In this document: piece after piece, positions 29,006 through 38,103 of the stretch | Layout of the letters: each line of letters starts with the position of its first letter | Position numbering within the stretch: position 1 is the stretch's first letter | The notes under the pieces: model-generated | Told to the model about the DNA's origin: nothing | Database searches by the model: none | The model's input: only the letters and a program-made list of their open reading frames with translations | DNA from: Sphingomonas melonis | Lineage (GTDB): Bacteria > Pseudomonadota > Alphaproteobacteria > Sphingomonadales > Sphingomonadaceae | NCBI RefSeq assembly: GCF_013409985.1 | Contig: NZ_JACCBY010000001.1 | Span: 1,116,001 to 1,180,000, forward strand | Reading direction: 5' to 3' | DNA length: 64,000 bases | Made by a program: the position numbers and the translations under genes

Positions 29006-30408
29006 TCGGTCGGTCTCCTGTTATCGAGCGCGGCGTTGAGCCGCAGCATGTCGAGCCGCGGATCGGAGGCGATCAGCCCCGCCGCCGCCAATTGGTCAAG
29101 CGCCTGCCGCGCCGCGCTGCCCGAGGCGATCAGGCCGAGCGCCAGTAACGCGTCGGCCTGATCGACGGACCTCGCATTCTCCGACGACAGCGCGTCGAGC
29201 AGCGCCTTGCCTGCGGGCGTGCGGATCGCATCATCGATCCCGCCATCGCCACCAGCGATCGTCAGTACCATCGCGAAGCTGGCGTCCGGCACGCCCAACA
29301 GTCGCGTTGCGATCTGACGACGTCGGGACGGAGACAATCGGGGTAGCAGTTCGGCCAGCGCATGCGGGTCCATCGCATTGCCAGCGTCCGACAGGTTGGC
29401 GATCGCTTCGACGATCGCATCGCTGGCCGAGCGTGCCGCCATGGCCGCCAGTTGCTGATCGCCGGGCAAATCCCGACCCCAGGGCCAAGCGGCGACCAAT
29501 TCCGTCGAAGACAGGCCCAGTGCTTGCGCGAAGCCATCAAAGGAAAGCGTCTGGATCAAGGTGTCGCGACGGTGCCGCTGGGCGGCGGTCTTCATCGTTT
29601 TCGCCACGATCGCGCGGGTGCGGCGTAGCAGCCCCCTGGTCTCGACGGTAAAGAAGGCGGCGAGTTCCGTGCTCTCCGCGTCGCTGCCCCCGGGGTGACC
29701 CAGACGCGCCAGCAGCGCGGCGGCCAGTGCCTTGACGCGGGGCGCCCGATCGCCGGTCAGCCGTTCCAATAGTGGCCGATCGGCGTCGCACAGTCCCATG
29801 GCCAACATGTCGAGCAGACGCACACGCCGGTCCGCAGGTTCATCGGCGATCCGTTCCGCCAGCAACAGGCTTGCCTGTGCGGGATCCTGCTGCCGTAACG
29901 CGGCAAACGCGACGTGGCGCGCAGCGGGTGCGAAGTCGGTCCAGTTTTCGGCGCTCAGCGCCTCGGGAGCGGCCGATGATGCGCCCGACGCGGCGGCCCA
30001 GTCCTGCCAAGCCGCATAAACCGCGGGCACTTCCTCATCGGGACGGGGCATCCAGTCGCCCGGATGCAGCGTCCAGCCGCGCGCATCGATAAAATCGAGC
30101 AGGTGACGGCGCGTCTGGGCATCGCGCATCTGCTGGAGCAGGCGTCGTACGCGAGGGCGAAGTCGGTCGGGAAGCGGCGGCTGGGCCAGCGCCGGAATGT
30201 CGTCACGTGGACGCACCTCCCCCACAGGCTGCGTGATCGCGAGCGTGCCGAGCAAATGGCCGGACAGCGCCAGCAGCCGCAGTTCCGCCTCACGCGCATC
30301 GGTGCCCAGCGTATCGCGCCAGGCGGCGGGGGCGTGAGCGGTCGCGCTGCCGCCCATGGTCCAGCGCGTCAACACCGGGCCTAGCGCATCGAATATCGCC
30401 TCAGCCAT
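29002..30408 (-). CDS. DUF5691 family protein, helical-repeat
   Basis: This 468-residue protein is rich in Ala and Leu, with repeated helical pairs (such as RLLDMLAMGLCDADRPLLERL, RVKALAAALLARLGHPGG) that suggest a HEAT-like solenoid. No catalytic motif is seen. The DUF5691 assignment is from memory of this operon type. It overlaps the SWIM gene by 8 nt and the MoxR gene by 4 nt, so synthesis is probably coupled. It may be a scaffold for the complex. Confidence 0.75.
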   Translation of the reverse strand: MAEAIFDALGPVLTRWTMGGSATAHAPAAWRDTLGTDAREAELRLLALSGHLLGTLAITQPVGEVRPRDDIPALAQPPLPDRLRPRVRRLLQQMRDAQTRRHLLDFIDARGWTLHPGDWMPRPDEEVPAVYAAWQDWAAASGASSAAPEALSAENWTDFAPAARHVAFAALRQQDPAQASLLLAERIADEPADRRVRLLDMLAMGLCDADRPLLERLTGDRAPRVKALAAALLARLGHPGGSDAESTELAAFFTVETRGLLRRTRAIVAKTMKTAAQRHRRDTLIQTLSFDGFAQALGLSSTELVAAWPWGRDLPGDQQLAAMAARSASDAIVEAIANLSDAGNAMDPHALAELLPRLSPSRRRQIATRLLGVPDASFAMVLTIAGGDGGIDDAIRTPAGKALLDALSSENARSVDQADALLALGLIASGSAARQALDQLAAAGLIASDPRLDMLRLNAALDNRRPTE

Positions 30409-31780
30409 GGCCGATCCGCCCCCACCGCGTCTGCATCGCCAGCATCTCCAGCCGGTTGCCCGACCATAAGGCGGCTGTGCGTCTCAACTCGGTTCCAGCG
30501 GCCAGCCCCTCGACATCACCCGCCAGCGGCAGGGGTGAGGCGCCCTCTTGCGGTTGCCACCACGATGCGCCCGCCCGATCGAAGCCGATGCGCCCCGACG
30601 GAAGCAGGACCGGTCGTTCGGCAGCCCATGGCTCGGCGAGCAGCGGCGCGGTCAGCGCCTCCGCCAGTGGTCCGTCCGGCGGTGGCCAGTCGAGTGGAGG
30701 CCCGTCGACCAGCGCCGCTTCGCGCTGGATCAGCAGCGCGCGCAGGGGCATGCGCGCCGGATAGAACAGCAGTTCGCCAACGAATTGCTCGCCCGGCGTG
30801 AACGCTGAATGCCGTCGCCCGGCGCTGGCCGGAAAGAAATCGAGCAGCATCGCGAAGCGCGGCCCGGCGGCCAGATTGAGCAGCCAGGTCGTTTGCGATA
30901 CCAGCCCATCGCGGCGGGTGCGAATCCGCTCCGCGAGCACTTCCCAGGCGGACGTCACACGTGTGGGCGCCGGATCGGCCAGCAGCGTTTCGCGAGTCTC
31001 GGCCGCGGCCACGGTGCGGCGCAGTTCCGCATTGCGCGGATCGGCGCGAAACGCACGGGCGAGCAGTACCAGTCGCGCCAGTTCCACCGTCGCGCCGCGC
31101 ACCCGGTCGCCATTGGGCAGAGCGAGCAGTCGCGCGGGCATATCATCGACATGGCCCGCCAGGGCGGCGGCCTTGCCGTCGACCAGCCGCGCCGCGATCC
31201 GGCGACAGCGCGCGGTCACATCATCGACGAGGCCGCCAAGCCCCAGGCGAAGCTGATCGCTGATCCACTGTTCCAGCGCGTCCAGCCCATCCAGGATCAT
31301 ACGCTCGGTGTCTTCGGTTCGTTTGGCGCTGGTCGCCTCGCGTCGCGCCGCGGCCTTGGCATCATCGACGGGCTCGCGTTCGGCGGACCGGGCGGCGTCC
31401 AGATCCTTATCCGCTGCCGGTCTTGCCGACTTGGGTGCGCCGCTGGTCGAACGCCGACGCGCCAGCCACTCGCTCACCCATTCCGGTGTTTCCGCCACGG
31501 CGAACGCGACGATTGCCTCCGCCCTCAGCCAGAACAGGGCAAGAGCATGTTTGCACGGGAACTTGCGCGAAGGGCAGGTACACTTGCTTCCCCTGTCGCG
31601 AAGGTCTGCCATAACCCGATAGGGATTGGCCCCCGATCCGGCACATTCGCCCCAGATCAGCGCCTCGTCTTCGCTGATGCCGACTCCCGACCATTTTCCC
31701 GGCTTCGCAAGTCCGGCGGCGGCGTTGAGCGATGCTTGGTCGGTGGCAAGCTGTTGCACCGCCATCAAATCGATCGCCAC
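30401..31780 (-). CDS. SWIM zinc-finger protein (YehQ-like)
   Basis: Counting from GTG 31780, this 459-residue protein has LAKPGKWSGVG near the N-terminus and a SWIM finger CTCPSRKFPCKH, ligands C67, C69, C76 and H78, predicted to bind zinc and DNA or protein. An Ala/Arg/Glu-rich linker (about 100-155) leads to a helical C-terminal region. Other in-frame starts are TTG 31798 and ATG 31765. It is the first gene of the operon, so its upstream region (31799-32064) should hold the promoter. Confidence 0.82.
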   Translation of the reverse strand: MAIDLMAVQQLATDQASLNAAAGLAKPGKWSGVGISEDEALIWGECAGSGANPYRVMADLRDRGSKCTCPSRKFPCKHALALFWLRAEAIVAFAVAETPEWVSEWLARRRSTSGAPKSARPAADKDLDAARSAEREPVDDAKAAARREATSAKRTEDTERMILDGLDALEQWISDQLRLGLGGLVDDVTARCRRIAARLVDGKAAALAGHVDDMPARLLALPNGDRVRGATVELARLVLLARAFRADPRNAELRRTVAAAETRETLLADPAPTRVTSAWEVLAERIRTRRDGLVSQTTWLLNLAAGPRFAMLLDFFPASAGRRHSAFTPGEQFVGELLFYPARMPLRALLIQREAALVDGPPLDWPPPDGPLAEALTAPLLAEPWAAERPVLLPSGRIGFDRAGASWWQPQEGASPLPLAGDVEGLAAGTELRRTAALWSGNRLEMLAMQTRWGRIGHG

Positions 31781-32064
31781 ACTGCCCCCGATCCCCAATC
31801 CCTACCTCGAATGATAAGGCAGAATGGCAAAATCCCAAAATCGGTTTGCCTGCTTCGAGGCAGCTAAAGGCTGGCGTTTCCGATAATCGCTAGAGGTTTA
31901 AAGAACCCAGCTTCGTTTCCTCCCTCAATCCGGTAAAATTATCTGCAAGCGCCTAAGAAGACGCGAGTATGTGGCGCGGTAGGCATTGCGGGCATGAGGG
32001 TAGTGCCCGTGGCTGTTCGAATCAAGACTTATGGAACATTCAAAAACCAGGTGCTTACAGGAAA
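31781..32064. other. AT-richer spacer between SWIM-protein operon and tRNA-Arg
   Basis: These 284 nt hold no convincing gene. The composition is clearly lower in GC than the neighbours (for instance TAAAATTATCTG). It should carry the promoter of the five-gene minus-strand operon and the end of the tRNA transcript. No clear terminator or integrase remnant is seen. Confidence 0.5.
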
Positions 32065-32141
32065 TGGCGCGCCCGGCTGGATTCGAACCAGCGGCCACAA
32101 GCTTAGAAGGCTCGTGCTCTATCCATCTGAGCTACGGGCGC
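32065..32141 (-). tRNA. tRNA-Arg (anticodon TCT)
   Basis: The reverse complement folds as a 77-nt cloverleaf including an encoded CCA. The acceptor stem is GCGCCCG (32141-32135) with CGGGCGC (32075-32069), the D stem GCTC/GAGC, the anticodon stem CGAGC/GCTTG around CTTCTAA, and the T arm GCTGG-TTCGAAT-CCAGC. The anticodon TCT reads AGA/AGG Arg codons, which are rare in GC-rich genomes. The 3' end points toward the five-gene operon. Confidence 0.95.
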
Positions 32142-32201
32142 GCGCGGCAGTCCGATTAGCGCGGTTTGCGCGGAACGGGAACCGCCATATAACGCGTCGC
32201 C

Positions 32202-32942
32202 ATGGGCGAGCGGACGGAACGGGCGGTCGACGCCGCGGCGATGCGCGGGCAGGCGTTCCGCTATTACGACTTCGTCATGGCGGCGTTCGTCGCCATCCTG
32301 TTGCTTTCAAACGTGATCGGTGCGGGCAAAGTCGCCCAGATCGTGCTGCCCGGCATCGGCCCGTGGCCGTTCGGCGCGGGTATCCTGTTCTTCCCGGTCA
32401 GCTATGTCATCGGCGACGTGCTGACCGAGGTCTATGGCTATGCGCGGGCGCGGCGGGTGATCTGGGCGGGCACCGCCGCGGTGGTGTTCATGGCGTTCAT
32501 GAGCTGGGTGGTCGTCGCGCTGCCGCCGGCGCCGAGCTGGGGCAACCAGGCCGCCTATGCCACCATCTTCGGCCAGGTGCCGCGGATCGTGCTGGCGAGC
32601 GTCTGCGCCTTCTGGGCGGGCGAGTTCGTCAATTCCTACGTCATGGCGCGGATGAAGCTGTGGAGCGAGGGCCGCCATCTATGGATGCGGACGATCGGCT
32701 CGACGGTGCTGGGGGAGGGGGTGGACAGCCTGATCTTCTATCCGCTCGCCTTCCTGGGCGCGGCGGGGTTCACGCCGGCGCTCGTCGTCACGGTGATGCT
32801 GACGCAATGGGCGCTCAAGGTGGCGTGGGAGGTGATCCTGACGCCGGTCACCTATGGCGTGGTGGGCGCGCTGAAGCGCGCCGAAGGCGTCGACGTGTTC
32901 GATCGTGCGACCGATTTCACGCCGTTCCGGACCAGGGTGTGA
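32202..32942 (+). CDS. yhhQ: Queuosine precursor transporter, VUT family (YhhQ)
   Basis: This 246-residue inner-membrane protein has about six hydrophobic segments and the family motif FFPVSYVIGDVLTEVYGYARARRVIW, followed by FWAGEFVNSYVMARMK and GSTVLGEGVDSLIFYPLAF. YhhQ takes up 7-deazaguanine precursors such as preQ0/preQ1 for tRNA queuosine. It starts 60 nt after the tRNA-Arg gene on the other strand. No que genes are next to it. Confidence 0.88.
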   Translation: MGERTERAVDAAAMRGQAFRYYDFVMAAFVAILLLSNVIGAGKVAQIVLPGIGPWPFGAGILFFPVSYVIGDVLTEVYGYARARRVIWAGTAAVVFMAFMSWVVVALPPAPSWGNQAAYATIFGQVPRIVLASVCAFWAGEFVNSYVMARMKLWSEGRHLWMRTIGSTVLGEGVDSLIFYPLAFLGAAGFTPALVVTVMLTQWALKVAWEVILTPVTYGVVGALKRAEGVDVFDRATDFTPFRTRV

Positions 32943-33143
32943 GCGCTGCCGTGTCGGACGACATGGACACGGTGATGGAAACGATCGGGGCCTGATCGTT
33001 TCCGCTTTTGGGGGGTGGATCGACCACGTGAGAGAGCGGATGCTCGGCGGTAGCAGGGCGGCGGGGGTGTAGGACAGCGTGACGCGGCGGTAGCAGCGGT
33101 GCGCAGTACCGGCCCGATCTCCCCTCTGGTCCTCGCCCACCCC

Positions 33144-33248
33144 GTCACCCCGGACTTGTTCCGGGGTCCACTCTGCGAGGAGGGGAAGGGCTTGATCCGA
33201 CACCCTTCTCTTGCGGCTGGGTGGACCCCGGAACGAGTCCGGGGTGAC
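33144..33248. repeat. 105-nt palindromic intergenic repeat, copy 2
   Basis: Arms 33144-33171 and 33221-33248 pair over 28 nt with one T-G mismatch. The length is exactly that of copy 1, with a different centre. It lies in the 430-nt gap between convergent yhhQ and purQ (32943-33372), which has no gene. Confidence 0.9.
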
Positions 33249-33372
33249 GGATATGATGAGGAAGCCGATCGAACCTCATCCTCGCCGCGATGTGCGACTG
33301 CCCTGTCCGCCAGGGTGAACCGGAACTCCCAAATGGCGCACGCCTCCGCGAGGGGCGGTTCGCCGGCCGATC

Positions 33373-34041
33373 TTACGCGCCGATGGTTTCCAGCACGCCT
33401 TCGAACAGACGGCGGCCGTCGGTGCCGCCGTGGGCGGTTTCGATCTTGCGTTCGGGGTGCGGCATCATGCCGAGCACGTTGCCGGCGGCGTTGAGCACGC
33501 CGGCGATGTCACGTGCCGAGCCGTTGACCGGTTCGCCATAGCGGAAGGCGATGCGGCCTTCGCCTTCGAGTCGGTCGAGCGTGTCGGCATCGGCGAAGTA
33601 ATTGCCGTCATGATGGGCGACGGGGACGCGGATCGTCTCGTCGGCGTCATAGCGGCTGGTGAAGGCGGTCTGGGCGTTGGCGACGGTCAGCGCGACGTCG
33701 CGGCAGACGAAGTCGAGGCCCGCGTTGCGCATCAGCGCGCCCGGCAGCAGACCCGCCTCGGTCAGCACCTGGAAGCCGTTGCACACGCCGAGCACGGGCA
33801 GGCCGCGACCGGCCTGCTCGACGATCGCGCGCATGATCGGCGATCGCGCCGCGATCGCGCCCGAGCGCAGATAGTCGCCGTAGGAGAAGCCGCCCGGCAC
33901 CGCGACGAGGCCGACGCCCTTGGGCAGTTCGCTGTCGCCGTGCCAGACCATCGCCGGCTTGCTGCCGGTCACCCGTTCCAGCGCCACCGCGAGATCGCGA
34001 TCGCAATTGGAGCCCGGAAAGACGACGACCGCGGTTTTCAT
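33373..34041 (-). CDS. purQ: Phosphoribosylformylglycinamidine synthase, glutaminase subunit PurQ
   Basis: This 222-residue class-I amidotransferase supplies ammonia for step 4 of purine synthesis. The nucleophile is Cys87 in GVCNGFQ. The start [17 protein letters not shown] and the C-terminal [11 protein letters not shown] (catalytic His and Glu) are typical. With PurS and a separate PurL it forms the three-part enzyme of alphaproteobacteria. It starts one base after the purS stop. purL is not in the window. Confidence 0.97.
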   Translation of the reverse strand: MKTAVVVFPGSNCDRDLAVALERVTGSKPAMVWHGDSELPKGVGLVAVPGGFSYGDYLRSGAIAARSPIMRAIVEQAGRGLPVLGVCNGFQVLTEAGLLPGALMRNAGLDFVCRDVALTVANAQTAFTSRYDADETIRVPVAHHDGNYFADADTLDRLEGEGRIAFRYGEPVNGSARDIAGVLNAAGNVLGMMPHPERKIETAHGGTDGRRLFEGVLETIGA

Positions 34042-34042
34042 G

Positions 34043-34273
34043 TCAGACGCGCTCCACGCGGAAGTTCTCGATCACCGTGTTGGCGAGCAACTGGCGGCAC
34101 ATGCCGTCGATCGATTCGTCGCTGGTCGAATCGGCGACCTCGAGCTCGAACATCTTGCCGGCGCGGACGTCCTCGACGCCCTCGAAGCCGAGGCTGCCGA
34201 GGGCGTGATGGATGGCGCGGCCCTGCGGGTCGAGCACGCCGGGCTTGAGCGTCACGAAGATACGCAGCTTCAT
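34043..34273 (-). CDS. purS: Phosphoribosylformylglycinamidine synthase subunit PurS
   Basis: This 76-residue protein has [28 protein letters not shown] and ends [12 protein letters not shown], typical of PurS. PurS bridges PurQ and PurL so that ammonia can pass between them. It lies between purC (18-nt gap) and purQ (1-nt gap) in one operon. Confidence 0.96.
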   Translation of the reverse strand: MKLRIFVTLKPGVLDPQGRAIHHALGSLGFEGVEDVRAGKMFELEVADSTSDESIDGMCRQLLANTVIENFRVERV

Positions 34274-34291
34274 CTTACTTACCCCCAGCCT

Positions 34292-35071
34292 TCACTTGCC
34301 ACGCCGCTTGCGGTGGCTGTCGAGATCGAGCACGGCGCCGTCCTCGCCCTCGGGCATCAGGCCGAGGCGACGCGCCACCTCCTGATAGGCCTCCGCCTCG
34401 CCGCCGAGATCGCGGCGGAAGCGGTCCTTGTCCATCTTCTCGTTGGTGTCCATGTCCCACAGGCGGCAGCCGTCGGGGCTGATCTCGTCGGCGAGGATGA
34501 TCCGGCCGAAGTCATTGTCCCAGATGCGGCCGAACTCGAGCTTGAAGTCGACCAGCCGGATGCCGACGCCGGCGAACAGGCCGCTGAGGAAGTCGTTCAC
34601 GCGGATCGCAAGGTCGGCGATGTCGTGCATCTCCTCCTGGCTCGCCCAGCCGAAGGCGGCGATATGCTCGTCGGTGATCATCGGATCGCCGAGCGCATCG
34701 TCCTTGTAATAATATTCGATGATCGTGCGCGGGAGCTTGACGCCCTCCTCGATCCCGAGCCGCTTCGACAGCGAGCCGGCGGCGACGTTGCGCACGACGA
34801 CCTCGATCGGCACGATCTCGACCTGGCGGATCAGCTGCTCGCGCATGTTGAGGCGGCGGATGAAGTGCGTCGGCACGCCGATCGCGTCGAGCATCGTGAA
34901 GATATGCTCGCTGATCCGGTTGTTGAGCACGCCCTTGCCGTTGATCGTGCCCTTCTTCTGGGCGTTGAACGCGGTGGCGTCGTCCTTGAAATACTGGATC
35001 AGCGTGCCGGGCTCGGGCCCCTCGTACAGGATCTTGGCCTTGCCTTCGTAGATCTGGCGGCGCCGAGCCAT
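34292..35071 (-). CDS. purC: SAICAR synthetase
   Basis: This 259-residue enzyme joins CAIR and aspartate using ATP in purine synthesis. Motifs are [41 protein letters not shown] and [22 protein letters not shown]. The frame runs on to 35170, but the ATG at 35071 starts the conserved protein. First gene of purC-purS-purQ. Confidence 0.97.
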   Translation of the reverse strand: MARRRQIYEGKAKILYEGPEPGTLIQYFKDDATAFNAQKKGTINGKGVLNNRISEHIFTMLDAIGVPTHFIRRLNMREQLIRQVEIVPIEVVVRNVAAGSLSKRLGIEEGVKLPRTIIEYYYKDDALGDPMITDEHIAAFGWASQEEMHDIADLAIRVNDFLSGLFAGVGIRLVDFKLEFGRIWDNDFGRIILADEISPDGCRLWDMDTNEKMDKDRFRRDLGGEAEAYQEVARRLGLMPEGEDGAVLDLDSHRKRRGK

Positions 35072-35234
35072 GCGCGTGTCCCCTGAAATAGAGCAGCCCC
35101 GGCGGCGCGATGGATCGCGGGCCGGGGCCGGAATGGTCGCGCCTATAGGGGAAGGGGGGCGGGGGTGCAATCGGAAGGCGCGGATCGCGACAGGGCCGGT
35201 TTGCTTTCCACCGGACCGCGTCTACATTGCGTCC

Positions 35235-35417
35235 ATGGCTACCGGACGCATCAATTCCCCGGCTTCGATCCGCACCGCCTCCGATGTCGTCCGCGCCTTC
35301 GGGGGGAGCTGGGAAGCGGTGGAGCGGGCGTCCGCGGTGAATGCCGATGGCGTTCACGTCATCCGCCGCAGCGATATTGAGCGTGCGCGGCGCGGCGAGA
35401 CGGTCGTCCGCCGTTGA
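35235..35417 (+). CDS. Small hypothetical protein
   Basis: A 60-residue frame starts ATG 35235. It reads as soluble and helical (TASDVVRAFGGSWEAVERASAV, DGVHVIRRSDIERARRGE), with a pattern that could be a small winged-helix or HTH-like fold. No family was recognised. It lies 15 nt before the interrupted membrane-protein gene and divergent from purC. Confidence 0.5.
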   Translation: MATGRINSPASIRTASDVVRAFGGSWEAVERASAVNADGVHVIRRSDIERARRGETVVRR

Positions 35418-35432
35418 TCGGGTAAGGCCGCG

Positions 35433-36185
35433 ATGGGCCTGACGCTGATTGCGGTGCTGGTGACGGCGTTGCTGCTGCCAGGGATCGTCGCGACAAAGGC
35501 TTTTTATCAGGTTGCGCAGACTAAGGAGGTGGAACCCGCCATCCCGTCGCTGACCAGCGCTGACGGCATCGCGCAGATCGGGCTGCTCAGCGTTTTCGTC
35601 CACCTGACGTACGTCATAGGTCTCGGGATCGTGGCGACGGCTCACGGACCGCAATGGTTGGCTGGTATCCCGCTGGCCAATCCCTACGTCGCGATGCTCG
35701 TCCCGCCTGCCACCATCGAGTCGGTCTATGCCTTGATCTCGGGCCTCTTTTTCCTCTGCCTGCTTGCGACCGTGTTGGGGACGCTTGCCGGTCGGCTGGT
35801 CATGTGGGGCGGTGACTCGTCGATCTTCTATGGTCCGATGGCGGAGGTGTTCGCCAAGACCGGCAGCGACCAGGACTTTATCATCGCCTAAGTCCTCACG
35901 ACGATTGAGCAGGAAGGGGCGTTGATCGGCTATCAGGGAACGGTCGTCAGTCTGTTGCGCGACGCTGATCGCTTTCCGGCGAAAGTCGTGCTCAAGGACG
36001 CATCGGTGTTCCGGCTGGTCATGGCGGAGGGCCGCCCAATGCGGCGCGAGGCGGGCGAGACGATCGACTGGATCGCACTTTCCGCCGAGCAATGGCACAA
36101 TATCGCATTCAAGGTCTTCAAGGTCGTCGATGAAGAGGGGAATATGGGGGATGGCGAAGCCAACGAAGCGGGGCAGGCGGACTGA
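35433..36185 (+). pseudogene. Membrane-protein gene broken by an in-frame TAA (possibly DUF6338-like)
   Basis: The frame from ATG 35433 encodes 152 residues with about three or four hydrophobic segments (LTLIAVLVTALLLPGIVA; QIGLLSVFVHLTYVIGLGIV; VYALISGLFFLCLLATVLG). It stops at TAA 35889-35891. The same frame then continues without another stop to TGA 36183-36185, adding about 97 residues of a soluble domain (VLTTIEQEGALIGYQGTVVSLL, RLVMAEGRPMRREAGETIDWIAL). Together they look like one protein of about 250 residues. Read-through, a point mutation and a sequencing error are all possible. The DUF6338 link is tentative. Confidence 0.6.
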
Positions 36186-36867
36186 GCCGTACGCGGCGCT
36201 GAGTCTGCTGCCACTGCTCTTCGCCACGCCCGCGGCCGCGCAGCAGCAGGATGCGCAGCTATGGACGCAGATCAACACCAACGTGCCGCTGACCGACGAG
36301 GTGCGCGTCACGCTGGAGCAGATCGCGCGGTTCAGCGATCGGCAGGACGGATTGTACCAGACCGAATTCGGTGCGCTGGTCGGGGTGAAGGCGACCAAGG
36401 GCGTCGAACTCGGCTTCGGTTATCGCAAGGTCGGCGCGCATAACGCCAACACCGGCGCCGACGAGGATCGCATCCGCCAGCAGGTGGTGGGGACGTTCGG
36501 CGGCTTCACGACGCGCTTTCGCGTCGACGAACGGTTCAATCCGCGCGGGTCCGAGATCGGTTTCCGGGTGCGGCCGCTGCTGCGCTACAACCAGCGGCTG
36601 GGAGCGAGCAAATGGGCGTTGTTCGTCAGCCACGAGAGCTTCTTCCTGCCCAACAGCACGCGCTGGGGACAGCGCAGCGGCTATGAGCGGATGCGCAACA
36701 TCGTCGGCTTCGTCGTGCCGATCGGCAAGCTGATGACGGCGGACGTCGGCTATCTCAACCAGTTCCGCCCCGGGCGCAGCGAGGCGCGGGCGCAGATGGA
36801 TCATGCGCTCAACCTGCAGCTGACGATCAACCTGCAGGGGCAGGTGTTCCCGCATCTCAACGACTGA
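36151..36867 (+). CDS. DUF2490 family outer-membrane-type protein
   Basis: This 238-residue protein has a signal peptide (LSLLPLLFATPAAAQQQ). The body alternates polar and hydrophobic residues like an outer-membrane beta-barrel (VELGFGYRKVG, TTRFRVDERFNPRG, RVRPLLRYNQRLG, ADVGYLNQFRPG) and ends NLQLTINLQGQV. DUF2490 proteins share this layout; the function is unknown. ATG 36151 fits the signal peptide; an ATG at 36130 would add seven residues. Its start overlaps the end of the interrupted gene. Confidence 0.8.
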   Translation: MAKPTKRGRRTEPYAALSLLPLLFATPAAAQQQDAQLWTQINTNVPLTDEVRVTLEQIARFSDRQDGLYQTEFGALVGVKATKGVELGFGYRKVGAHNANTGADEDRIRQQVVGTFGGFTTRFRVDERFNPRGSEIGFRVRPLLRYNQRLGASKWALFVSHESFFLPNSTRWGQRSGYERMRNIVGFVVPIGKLMTADVGYLNQFRPGRSEARAQMDHALNLQLTINLQGQVFPHLND

Positions 36868-36888
36868 CGGCGTAAGTGGGGCGGCCGG

Positions 36889-38103
36889 TCAGGTCACCGC
36901 ATTGCGGTCGGCATAGGCAGGGTTGCGCCATGCCTCGGTCGCGATCACGGCGCGGAGGTGTTCGCCGGCCTGCCAGACGTCTTCATGGCTGAGATAGAGC
37001 GGCGTCAGGCCGAGGCGCAGCACGTCGGGCGCGCGGAAATCGCCGATGACGCCGCGTGCGATCAGCGCCTGCGTGACCTCATAGGCATGGGGATGGCGGA
37101 AGCTGATATGGCTGCCGCGCTGCGCCGGATCGGCGGGGCTGACGCAGGGCAGGCCGGCGGCGGCGCCCGCCGTGGCGAGGATCGCGAACAGCGCGGCGCT
37201 CTTGGCGGCGACCTGGGTCAGGTCGACTTCCGCCCAGATCGCGAGCGCGGCCTCGAGGCTCGCCATCGCGAGGATCGAGGGGGTGCCGACCAGCCAGCGT
37301 TTCATCCCCGCGGCGGGACGATAGGCGTCGGTGAAGGCGAAGGGCTCGGCATGGCCCATCCAGCCGCTCACCGGATTGGCGAGCGCGTCGTGCAGCCGGC
37401 GCGCGACATAGAGGAAGGCGGGCGCGCCGGGGCCGCCGTTGAGATATTTGTAGGTGCAGCCGACCGCGAGATCGACGCCTGCGGCGGTGACGTCGATCGG
37501 CACCGCGCCGACGCTGTGGCTGAAGTCCCAGAGGATCAGCGCGCCGGCCTCATGCGCGCGGGCGGTCCAGCCGGCGAGGTCGAAGCGTTCGGCGGTCTTG
37601 TAATGCACTTGGGTGAGCAGCAGCACCGCGGTATCGTCGTCGAGCGCGGCGGCGAGGTCGGCGCGCGCGACGACCTTCAGCGCCGCGCCCTCCACGCAGG
37701 CGACCGCGCCCTCGGCGATATGCAGATCGGTGGGGAAATTGCCCGCCTCGCTGACGATGGTGCGGCGGGCGGGATCGTGGCGCAGCGCGGCGACCAGCGC
37801 CTTGAACAGATGCGTCGACGTGGTGTCGCCGACGATCACCTCGTCGGCGGCGGCGCCGATCAGCGGCGCGATCTTCGCACCGAGGCGCTGCGGGGCGTCG
37901 ATCCAGCCTTCGTTCCAGCTGCGGATGAGGCGCTCGCCCCATTGCCGCTGCACCGTGTCGGCGAGCGCCGGGGCGACGGCGCGCGGCAGGACGCCGAGCG
38001 AATTGCCGTCGAGGTAGAGCAGGCCGTCGGGCAGCGCGAACCGGTCGCGCAAGCGCGCGAGCGGGTCGGTGCGGTCGAGGGCGCGGGCGTCGTCGCGGGT
38101 CAT
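36889..38103 (-). CDS. kynU: Kynureninase
   Basis: This 404-residue PLP enzyme cleaves kynurenine to anthranilate and alanine. The PLP lysine is K219 in GCTYKYLNGGPGAPAFLYV. Other motifs are LYLDGNSLGVLP, DTTSTHLFKAL, WDFSHSVGAVPID and GWMGHAEPFAF. The start ATG 38103 overlaps the stop of the formamidase gene by 4 nt, so the two are one operon of tryptophan breakdown. Tryptophan 2,3-dioxygenase (kynA) is not in the window. Confidence 0.95.
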   Translation of the reverse strand: MTRDDARALDRTDPLARLRDRFALPDGLLYLDGNSLGVLPRAVAPALADTVQRQWGERLIRSWNEGWIDAPQRLGAKIAPLIGAAADEVIVGDTTSTHLFKALVAALRHDPARRTIVSEAGNFPTDLHIAEGAVACVEGAALKVVARADLAAALDDDTAVLLLTQVHYKTAERFDLAGWTARAHEAGALILWDFSHSVGAVPIDVTAAGVDLAVGCTYKYLNGGPGAPAFLYVARRLHDALANPVSGWMGHAEPFAFTDAYRPAAGMKRWLVGTPSILAMASLEAALAIWAEVDLTQVAAKSAALFAILATAGAAAGLPCVSPADPAQRGSHISFRHPHAYEVTQALIARGVIGDFRAPDVLRLGLTPLYLSHEDVWQAGEHLRAVIATEAWRNPAYADRNAVT

